Part shown: positions 39,600-46,405 of the stretch, one piece after another | Numbering within the stretch: position 1 is the first letter of the stretch | Layout: the number at the start of each line of letters is the position of its first letter | Source: JAXDJJ01 sp034665745 | GTDB lineage: Bacteria > Actinomycetota > CADDZG01 > WHSQ01 | Length of the DNA: 64,000 nt | Direction of reading: 5' to 3' | Assembly: GCA_034665745.1 (NCBI GenBank) | Contig: JAXDJJ010000047.1 | Span: 32,796 to 96,795, forward strand | Notes under the pieces: generated by a model | What the model saw: only the letters and a program-made list of their open reading frames with translations | Told to the model about the DNA's origin: nothing | Database searches by the model: none | Position numbers and translations under genes: made by a program

Positions 39600-41270
39600 G
39601 TGAGCGGCTTCTTGCAGACCCCGCCTCAGCTACCGGATGCCTGGGCATCTGATCCTCTGCTGCGCGAGAGCATCGCCTTCCACCTCGGACAGGACGTCTT
39701 CGTCGAAGCGGTCGAGATGTTCCGAGAGATGGGCCACATCGCTACCTCTCCGCAGACCTTGGCCTTGGCCGCCCGAGCGGAGACCGAACCCCCGGTTCAC
39801 ATCCCGTTCTCGGCGTTCGGCGAACGGATCGACGAGATCCGTGTCTCGGATGCCTATGTCGCGCTGGGCCGACTCGGGGTCGAGCTTGGGGTTACTGCGA
39901 TCCCATACGAGTCGGGACCGTTCGGTGACAAGGCGCGCCTCGTCTGGGCTGCGGTCATCTCGATGTGGGGACCGTCGTCTGCTCTGTACTCGTGTCCAGT
40001 TGCGATGACCGATGCTGCAGCGCGCACCCTCCTCGAGTACGGCGGTGAGGCAGAGCGTCAGGTCGTCCAACGTCTAACCACGCGCGATGGCGACATGGCG
40101 TGGACCAGCGGGCAATGGATGACTGAAACGATCGGTGGTTCGGATGTCTCTCGAACCCAAACGATCGCCCGGCGCGATGGCGGCGCATGGCGCTTGCACG
40201 GAACGAAGTGGTTCACGAGCGCAACGACTTCCGAGATGGCGTTGACCCTTGCCCGGCCGGAGGGGGCCGCCGAAGGCTCCAGCGGACTATCTCTCTTCCG
40301 CGTTCACAGGATGCTTGACGACGGCACCAGGAACGCGATCATCGTGAGACGACTCAAGGACAAACTGGGAACTCGCACGCTACCGACCGCAGAGCTGGAA
40401 CTTGAAGGGGCGATCGCGCATCCCGTCGGAGATCCCCTGGAGGGTGGTGGCGTTCGCAAGATCGCCACGATGTTGAACATCACCCGCATCCACAACGCGA
40501 TCGGCTCGATCGGTTCGTTGTCACGTGGGATCGCGTGGGCGCGTGCCTACGCTGGCGTGCGGGAGGTATTCGGTGTTCCCCTACACACGTTGCCGGCCCA
40601 CCGGGCAACCCTTGCCGACATCACGGTCGATCAGGCGATCGTTCTTGCGCTTGTGCTCAGGTGTTGCGAGATAACGGGTCGTGTCGAGCATGGCTTGGCA
40701 TCCGAGACGGACCTTGCCATCCTCAGAGGCCTCACTCCGATCACGAAGCTCCTGGGCGCGCGCCTTGCGGTCGCAGGAGTGACCGAGGCGATGGAGGCCG
40801 TCGGCGGGGTCGGCTATTGCGAGGATTCGACGATCCCATCCCTGGTTCGTAACACTCACGTTCAACCGATCTGGGAAGGCACCACGAACGTCTTGTCGCT
40901 CGACGTGCTGCGTGCGGCCGTGAGGTCCGGTTCTGTCGATGCCCTGCTCCAAGACATCGAAGAGACGATCGGAACGCTCGGCGAGGAGCAATCGGTCGCG
41001 GAACCCGTATCCGCCGTGAAACGTGCCGTTGGTGAGCTGCGCGACCGTTGGGCACAGATGGACGACGAGGAGGTGGCGCAACTCCACGCCCGACCGTTCG
41101 CGATGGGTCTTGGACTGACCTACGCGTGTGCGCGCCTATGCGCTCAGGGTGCATGGTCGGCCAACGCCGGTCACCCCGGCACCTCCAAGATCGCGGCCAG
41201 GCTGGCGGTGCGCGGCCTGATCCCTCCGTTGCCGCCAGGGGACACCACGTACGCGATGGGCGAAACGTAA
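39600..41270 (+). CDS. Acyl-CoA dehydrogenase, AidB-like
   Basis: A 556-residue flavoprotein. GQWMTETIGGSDVSRTQTIA followed by the substrate/FAD region WRLHGTKWFTSATTSEMALTLARPE are acyl-CoA dehydrogenase segments, and VRNTHVQPIWEGTTNVLSLDVLRAA is the AidB-type C-terminal signature. AidB of E. coli (541 residues) is a DNA-binding flavoprotein of the adaptive response to alkylation; others in this group oxidise acyl-CoA. Start GTG 39600 follows a TAAGCT -10 element by 7 bases; the longer frame to 39414 is antisense to the ABC gene. Confidence 0.88.
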   Translation: MSGFLQTPPQLPDAWASDPLLRESIAFHLGQDVFVEAVEMFREMGHIATSPQTLALAARAETEPPVHIPFSAFGERIDEIRVSDAYVALGRLGVELGVTAIPYESGPFGDKARLVWAAVISMWGPSSALYSCPVAMTDAAARTLLEYGGEAERQVVQRLTTRDGDMAWTSGQWMTETIGGSDVSRTQTIARRDGGAWRLHGTKWFTSATTSEMALTLARPEGAAEGSSGLSLFRVHRMLDDGTRNAIIVRRLKDKLGTRTLPTAELELEGAIAHPVGDPLEGGGVRKIATMLNITRIHNAIGSIGSLSRGIAWARAYAGVREVFGVPLHTLPAHRATLADITVDQAIVLALVLRCCEITGRVEHGLASETDLAILRGLTPITKLLGARLAVAGVTEAMEAVGGVGYCEDSTIPSLVRNTHVQPIWEGTTNVLSLDVLRAAVRSGSVDALLQDIEETIGTLGEEQSVAEPVSAVKRAVGELRDRWAQMDDEEVAQLHARPFAMGLGLTYACARLCAQGAWSANAGHPGTSKIAARLAVRGLIPPLPPGDTTYAMGET

Positions 41271-41274
41271 AGCT

Positions 41275-42078
41275 CTAACTCGGTTCGAACCTGCCCGGAT
41301 CCGCGAGGTACTCGCGCGTGCTCTTCGACAGCCTGGACGCGTGGAACCCGTCGAGATATCTGTGGTCCATCGTCGCGGTGATCGTCACCATGGGTCGCGC
41401 GACCACGTTGTTGTCGATCACCGTCGGCTTCATCGCAACTTCGCCAACGAGGATCAAGAACGGGATCCGGTAATAGGGCGATAGCGGCGCGTACGCGTGC
41501 TGGATCCCGAACATCCCAACCGAGGAGACCATCGCGGACCCGAACGCCTGCCGTGGGAGTCCTTGGTTCTTCATGTCTAGGTCGCGATCGGCGGTCAGCC
41601 ACGCGGCGACGCGCATGGACACTCCGAGCAGCTTGCGGGGTGTGCGATCGAGCATGCTCTTGGTCTTTCCGAACTCGACGTCTTCGTCGTTGCGGATGCG
41701 ACCCGCTCGCCCGGCAAGCTCGGCGGCGATCTCGACCACGGACTTCTGATCGGCGCGTTCGATCTTGACCCCCGATAACTCCGACCCGGCATCGGTGGAA
41801 ACGATGAAGAAGATGTCGACCGTTTCACGCTGGATGAAATGGCCTCGGTACATGCGTACGTTCAGGTCGGGGTTCTGTCCGAGGGCATGGGCGATGGCTT
41901 TGCCTGCTAGGTGAGTGACCGTGACCTTCGCTCCGCTGGCATCACGCGTTTGGTCGATGAAAGCGAGGGCCGCCGTGGCATCGATCTCTAGGTCCCCGTA
42001 CATCTGCGGGTCGTTCGGGTGGCCCCACGTCGCGGAGGTGATCTTGCGCCAGCCTCTGATCTTCGTCTTCTTGACCAT
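41275..42078 (-). CDS. Stand-alone 2-oxoacid dehydrogenase acyltransferase-like protein
   Basis: A 267-residue protein matching only the catalytic domain of E2 dihydrolipoamide acyltransferases. DNNVVARPMVTITATMDHRYLDGFHAS contains the HRxxDG active-site motif (DHRYLDG). There is no lipoyl domain and no E1-binding domain. Such stand-alone domains are found in actinobacteria with unknown function. It starts at ATG 42078, after a TATGCT hexamer 8 bases upstream on the minus strand. It converges with the AidB-like gene, four bases apart. Confidence 0.82.
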   Translation of the reverse strand: MVKKTKIRGWRKITSATWGHPNDPQMYGDLEIDATAALAFIDQTRDASGAKVTVTHLAGKAIAHALGQNPDLNVRMYRGHFIQRETVDIFFIVSTDAGSELSGVKIERADQKSVVEIAAELAGRAGRIRNDEDVEFGKTKSMLDRTPRKLLGVSMRVAAWLTADRDLDMKNQGLPRQAFGSAMVSSVGMFGIQHAYAPLSPYYRIPFLILVGEVAMKPTVIDNNVVARPMVTITATMDHRYLDGFHASRLSKSTREYLADPGRFEPS

Positions 42079-42086
42079 CGCGCCGG

Positions 42087-42092
42087 AGCATA
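42087..42092 (-). promoter_or_regulatory. Candidate -10 element of the acyltransferase-like gene
   Basis: Minus-strand TATGCT ends 8 bases before ATG 42078. No ribosome binding site is present. Confidence 0.4.
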
Positions 42093-42102
42093 GAACTCGA
42101 CT

Positions 42103-42135
42103 TAGGGTCGGGCGATGGGAATCGAAGGCCGATGA
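42103..42135 (+). promoter_or_regulatory. Candidate -10 and six-codon leader before lmeA
   Basis: TAGGGT (42103-42108) ends 6 bases before an ATG at 42115. That ATG opens a six-codon frame (MGIEGR) whose TGA overlaps the lmeA ATG as ATGA. A leaderless mini-ORF could couple translation of lmeA. The weaker ribosome-binding-like GAAGG (42124-42128) may serve lmeA directly. Confidence 0.3.
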
Positions 42136-42755
42136 TCCGGAAACTTGTCGTCCTGCTCGTGGTCGTGGGGGCACTCATCGCGGGCGATATGTGGCTCAAG
42201 GCAACCGCCGAGAGCCGGGTGGCACAGGCGATGCAGAAGACCTTCGACAGCCCCGGCACGTCGAAGGTCGAACTCGGTGGATTCCCGTTCGTGCTGAAGC
42301 TGATCTCTGGCACGATCCCGAGTGCGAAGGTGACCAGCTCTTCGCTCGAGAGAGACGGCGTCATGTTCACGGATGTGCGCATGACCTTGGAAGACATCGA
42401 GTTCTCGGTGTCGAAGATCATCGCCGGAGAGCTCGGCTCGGTGAAGGTGCGAGACGGCCATGGAAGCGCGGCGATCAAGGGCAACGATCTCGTAGCTGCC
42501 CTCGGTGCCATCGGCGGGCTCGAGGTGACCCTGCGCGACGGCAAGCTCCTGGTGCGGGCCGGTGGCAAGGAAGTGTCCGCCGACGTCACCCTGAAGAACA
42601 CCAACCTGGTCGTGCGGGCCCCGGGGATCGGTCGGAGCTTCGAGGTTGCGTTACCTCGCTTCGTGCAGGGTTTGCAGTACAGATCCGTCCGACTTTCGGG
42701 GTCGACCGTCGTGGTCGAGTTCTCTCTCGAAAACGCAAACTTCAGACAGCTATAG
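42132..42755 (+). CDS. lmeA: LmeA-like phospholipid-binding protein (DUF2993)
   Basis: A 207-residue exported or membrane-anchored protein: one N-terminal helix (LVVLLVVVGALIAGDMWL), then AESRVAQAMQKTFDSPGTSKVELGGFPFVLKLISGTIPSAKVTSSSLERDGVMFTDVRMTLEDIEF, the DUF2993 pattern. In mycobacteria LmeA binds phosphoinositides and influences mannan elongation. Two bases downstream its stop merges with an AGGAGG that drives the rhodanese gene. A second DUF2993-like protein is at 52278. Confidence 0.82.
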   Translation: MIRKLVVLLVVVGALIAGDMWLKATAESRVAQAMQKTFDSPGTSKVELGGFPFVLKLISGTIPSAKVTSSSLERDGVMFTDVRMTLEDIEFSVSKIIAGELGSVKVRDGHGSAAIKGNDLVAALGAIGGLEVTLRDGKLLVRAGGKEVSADVTLKNTNLVVRAPGIGRSFEVALPRFVQGLQYRSVRLSGSTVVVEFSLENANFRQL

Positions 42756-42764
42756 GAGGTCGAC

Positions 42765-43106
42765 GTGCTCCCCGACGATGCCTTCGCGACAAGAGATTCG
42801 GTCTTGTTCCTCGACGTGCGCGAGTACTACGAGTGGGATGCCGGCCACATCGAAGGAGCCGTACACATCCCATTGCGTCATCTCCCGACAAACTTCGGAT
42901 CGCTCGATCCAGAACGCACCATCGTCGTCGCGTGTCAGATCGGGCAGAGGAGTGAGCTAGCCGCGGACTTCCTGAGGCAACGGGGGTTCGACGCTCACAA
43001 CCTCGAAGGGGGCATGACTCTGTGGGCATCCAAGGGCCTGCCGTTCGTGTCCGGAGGAGGGCCCGAGGGAGAGGTCGTGGACGGCTGGGCCCAGACGCTG
43101 GAGTAG
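42765..43106 (+). CDS. Rhodanese-like domain protein
   Basis: A 113-residue single rhodanese domain. LFLDVREYYEWDAGHIEGAVHIPLRHLP and the active-site loop VACQIGQRS (Cys near residue 53) are clear, followed by DFLRQRGFDAHNLEGGMTLW. It carries sulfur as a persulfide on that Cys. GTG start at 42765 with AGGAGG 5 bases upstream. Probably co-transcribed with lmeA. Confidence 0.9.
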   Translation: MLPDDAFATRDSVLFLDVREYYEWDAGHIEGAVHIPLRHLPTNFGSLDPERTIVVACQIGQRSELAADFLRQRGFDAHNLEGGMTLWASKGLPFVSGGGPEGEVVDGWAQTLE

Positions 43107-43194
43107 CCCCCTGGAGGGATTCTCGCCCGGCCCCCGAATCCTTCTCGAAGAGGTAGAAATCGGGCATACCGGACCGTCTCGAGGGGGCTCTCGA

Positions 43195-44673
43195 ATGCAA
43201 CTGTTCACGCACCGACGAAGCGCAGCGCTTGTCGCCGCGCTCTGTGTCTTGACCATCGTTGGTTCCATGGGGGCCGAAGCCAAGAGCACGTCGCGACCGA
43301 GCGGGCCCGGGCTCGTGACCCGCGCTGGCAAGACGGTCGCAGGCGAGGCGCCGACCACAGAAACCTTCTCGATCGGCGATCACGCGCTCGAGCCAACCCT
43401 CGGGATCACGCCAGGCGGCACGATCTTCTTCGCGGCGGGTGACTTCGACAACCCGAACGCAGACGCGGCGGATCGCGCGGTCGATGCACCGATGACGGAT
43501 GTGATGCGTTCGACCGATGGGGGCAAGACCTGGGAGAACACGAACCCACGGCTCCAAGGGATCGACGAACGCCCCGTATCCCTCGACCCATACGTCTTCG
43601 TCGATGATCGGCTTGACGGTGATACCGCGCGCATCTACACGATCGACCTGACCCTCGCGTGCTCCTACCTGTCATTCAGCGATGACGACGGTTCCTCGTG
43701 GACGACAAGTCCGTTGTCGTGCAGCAGACCGGTCAACGACCACCAGACTCTGTTCTCGGGCCCTCCCGTCAGCTCGACGACCGTTGGTTACCCGAACGTC
43801 CTCTATTACTGCTGGAACGATGTCGGCTCGTCCTCGTGCGCCAAGTCTCTGGACGGGGGCCTCACGTTCCTGAACACGGGCGAGCCCGCCTTCACCGGCT
43901 ATTCCCCAGGAAGCGCTGATCCCGGTTTCTATGGTGTGGATGGGTTCTGCGGTGGTCTCCACGGCCATGGAGCGGTCGGCGAGGACGGCACGGTCTACCT
44001 TCCCCGTGAGTACTGCGGCGTGCCGTATCTCTCGATGAGCACGGACGAGGGTCTGACCTGGACGAACGTAAAGGTCTCAGACATCCGCAGCACGAGTCAG
44101 CCCGAAACCGGAACCGGACACCCGAGCGTTGCAGTCGATGCCAAGGGCAACATCTATTACACCTGGATCGGCGCCGACGACCGCGCTCTCTACCTATCCG
44201 TTTCGAAAGACGGAGGGACCAAGTGGAGCAAGCCGGTGACGGTGAACGTTCCGGCGGTCAAAGAGGCGAACATCCCTCAGATCGACGTGAAGGGCCCGGG
44301 CAAGATCGCGATCGTCTATTACGGCTCCGAGAACTCTCCGTTCCCAAAGTGCAAGCTCGAGTGCGACGCCAAGGCCTACGCGAAGACCAAGTGGAACGGA
44401 TATCTGACCGTCAGCGCCGACGCCTTGAGCGCGGACCCGACCTTCTTCACGGGGACGATCAACTCTCCGAGCGACCCTCTGATCCGAGCCCGATGTGGCC
44501 CGGGCCGCTGTCATTGGGCCTACGACTTCATCGACGTCGAGATCGGTCCCGACGGGCTCGCCTACGGGGCATTCGTCGATGGCTGTATGGCCAAATGCAC
44601 CGAGCTGAAGCCTCGAGAGGGTGAATACGAGGGCCTGGTCGCTCGGCTCCTGGGGGCCCCTAACCTGAGGTAG
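43195..44673 (+). CDS. Secreted BNR/sialidase-like beta-propeller protein
   Basis: A 492-residue exported protein (signal peptide LVAALCVLTIVGSMGAEA). Asp-box repeats are seen: MRSTDGGKTWENT, SFSDDDGSSWTTS, AKSLDGGLTFLNT, SMSTDEGLTWTNV, SVSKDGGTKWSKP. Many Cys pairs suggest a disulfide-stabilised propeller. Sialidase catalytic residues are not obvious. It resembles the gene at 27608 in fold but is not a close copy. An 88-base gap precedes it, with nothing notable beyond CTCGAGGGGG before the ATG. Confidence 0.75.
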   Translation: MQLFTHRRSAALVAALCVLTIVGSMGAEAKSTSRPSGPGLVTRAGKTVAGEAPTTETFSIGDHALEPTLGITPGGTIFFAAGDFDNPNADAADRAVDAPMTDVMRSTDGGKTWENTNPRLQGIDERPVSLDPYVFVDDRLDGDTARIYTIDLTLACSYLSFSDDDGSSWTTSPLSCSRPVNDHQTLFSGPPVSSTTVGYPNVLYYCWNDVGSSSCAKSLDGGLTFLNTGEPAFTGYSPGSADPGFYGVDGFCGGLHGHGAVGEDGTVYLPREYCGVPYLSMSTDEGLTWTNVKVSDIRSTSQPETGTGHPSVAVDAKGNIYYTWIGADDRALYLSVSKDGGTKWSKPVTVNVPAVKEANIPQIDVKGPGKIAIVYYGSENSPFPKCKLECDAKAYAKTKWNGYLTVSADALSADPTFFTGTINSPSDPLIRARCGPGRCHWAYDFIDVEIGPDGLAYGAFVDGCMAKCTELKPREGEYEGLVARLLGAPNLR

Positions 44674-44765
44674 CGGCCCTTCTTGTGCAAACGCACAACA
44701 GGTACAGGACGAGGCAGGGCAAATCTCCCAGCAATCCATCGAAACAGTTCGGAAACCCTACGCGC

Positions 44766-44778
44766 CTGGGAGGCCCAG
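44766..44778 (+). promoter_or_regulatory. Short hairpin over the S15 ribosome binding site
   Basis: CTGGG-AGG-CCCAG forms a 5-pair stem enclosing the GGGAGG site, one base before ATG 44780. In the same 106-base gap TTGTGC-AAAC-GCACAA (44683-44698) is a second small hairpin, possibly terminating the upstream gene. Confidence 0.4.
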
Positions 44779-44779
44779 A

Positions 44780-46405
44780 ATGCTCCGTCGTCTGTTAGCT
44801 CTGCTAACGCTGTCCATCCTCGTAGCCACCATTGCGCCCGCAAGCGCGGCCCCGGGCGATGAGTTCTACAACTACACGGTCACGAGCCGTGCGATCGACG
44901 CCAACCCGATCGTGATCACGGTGTTCAAGCCGGCCGCAGCACTGACGGCCGACGTTCCCGTGATCCTCGACTCCCATGGCTGGGGTGGATCTCGTCGCAA
45001 ATCGATCGATGGAACCGTCCAGCCATATCTCACCGCTGGGATCGGTGTTGTGAGCATCGACCAGCGTGGCCACGGCGAGAGCGGCGGCCTTCGCAATGTC
45101 GAGGACCCTCAGCTCGAGGCGCAAGACATCATGGCCGTGATCGATTACATCGCCACGCTCGACTGGGTGAAGCTCGACTCCGACGTAGACGGCAACCCGA
45201 TCGCGGGCGACCCCGTCCTCGGCGCGATCGGCGGGAGCTACGGTGGTGGGTACCAGACGATCACCGCTCTGCAAGAGATCGCCGAGGAGGGCGAGACGCG
45301 CTTCGAGGCGCTTGCTCCCGAGATCACCTGGTACGACCTTCCCACTGCACTTGCTCCCAATAACGTTCCGCGTACCGCGTGGATCACGGGCCTGTATGGC
45401 ACGGCGAAGGCTCCGGCTAACAAGGTGCCTACGTTCATCGACCAGGCATTCGCGTGGGGCGCGGCAACGGGTCAGTGGCCGCACCGCGAAGAGCCATGGG
45501 CCGCGGCCGAAGCCGCCGCCGGGATCCCGAACATGACGACCCTGTTCCGTTCGCACAGCCCACGCGGTTTCGTCGAGCAGGGGATCAAACTCAACATCCC
45601 CGTGATCCAGCGTCAGGGAGTAACGGACAACCTCTTCAACATGAACGAGGGCCTGAACATCTTCGAGAAGGCTCTTACGCCTGAAGCTCGTGCGAAGAGC
45701 GTCTTCACGACTTACAACGGCGGACACCTTCTTCCCGGTCGCTCCGAGGTGCCCACTAGCGTCGGTTCCGTCTTTCCTCTTGGTAACGCGCCGAGCGGCG
45801 ACCCCTGCAACACCGAGAACGGCGGTAGCTGGGAGAGCAGGCGGCTCGCGTTCTTCACCGCAGCGTTCTCTGGTGGCGACACGGCTGCTGTTGCACCGAC
45901 GAAGTACAACCTCGCGACCGACGCGAACACTTGCTTGCACCTGAACTCGATGCCTGCCGCCGATGACGCGTTCGATGTCGACCCCACCGGCTTCGGCTAC
46001 TGGGGCGTGCAGACTGGTGCCGGCGTGCCGCAGAACATCCGCTTGGCTAACGGTCCGCTCACGGTTGCGGGCGCCGCCAGGATCACGGGCGACCTGTACA
46101 ACTTCGGGGCCGACACCAGGGCGTTCTTCGCTCTCTCGATCGGCACGACAGCCGCCGAGTGCGCCGACGCCAAGGTCATCCAGAACAACATGATGCCGTT
46201 GCGTTCGATGATGCCGCAAGGCGCCAGCATCGATGGGACCCCGTTCTCGGCCGACCTGGCCGCAGTCGCGGCCGACATCCCGGCGGGGAAGAGCCTCTGT
46301 CTCACGGTGTCCCCGGTTTCGGACGAGTCGTTCGGCCACAGCAGCAGGACGCCAGGTCTCATGGGCTTCGACGGCCTGCGTGTACGTGTTCCGGTCGTTA
46401 ACTAA
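44780..46405 (+). CDS. Secreted S15/CocE-family alpha/beta hydrolase
   Basis: A 541-residue exported protein. After the signal peptide (LLALLTLSILVATIAPASA) comes an X-Pro dipeptidyl-peptidase/CocE-type hydrolase: DSHGWGGSRR, SIDQRGHGESGG, nucleophile elbow IGGSYGGGYQ (Ser153), an Asp region RQGVTDNLFNMNEG and YNGGHLLPG (His). The C-terminal ~150 residues form a jelly-roll like those of S15 enzymes (NGPLTVAGAARITGDLY). It could be a peptidase, esterase or amidase. Its TAA stop overlaps the next ATG (TAATG), so it is coupled to the ceramidase-like genes. Confidence 0.85.
   Translation: MLRRLLALLTLSILVATIAPASAAPGDEFYNYTVTSRAIDANPIVITVFKPAAALTADVPVILDSHGWGGSRRKSIDGTVQPYLTAGIGVVSIDQRGHGESGGLRNVEDPQLEAQDIMAVIDYIATLDWVKLDSDVDGNPIAGDPVLGAIGGSYGGGYQTITALQEIAEEGETRFEALAPEITWYDLPTALAPNNVPRTAWITGLYGTAKAPANKVPTFIDQAFAWGAATGQWPHREEPWAAAEAAAGIPNMTTLFRSHSPRGFVEQGIKLNIPVIQRQGVTDNLFNMNEGLNIFEKALTPEARAKSVFTTYNGGHLLPGRSEVPTSVGSVFPLGNAPSGDPCNTENGGSWESRRLAFFTAAFSGGDTAAVAPTKYNLATDANTCLHLNSMPAADDAFDVDPTGFGYWGVQTGAGVPQNIRLANGPLTVAGAARITGDLYNFGADTRAFFALSIGTTAAECADAKVIQNNMMPLRSMMPQGASIDGTPFSADLAAVAADIPAGKSLCLTVSPVSDESFGHSSRTPGLMGFDGLRVRVPVVN

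Noticed and set aside
44804..46339. 511-residue minus-strand open frame
   Set aside because: Shadow of the S15 hydrolase in G+C-rich DNA; Arg/Val/Asp-rich with no domain.
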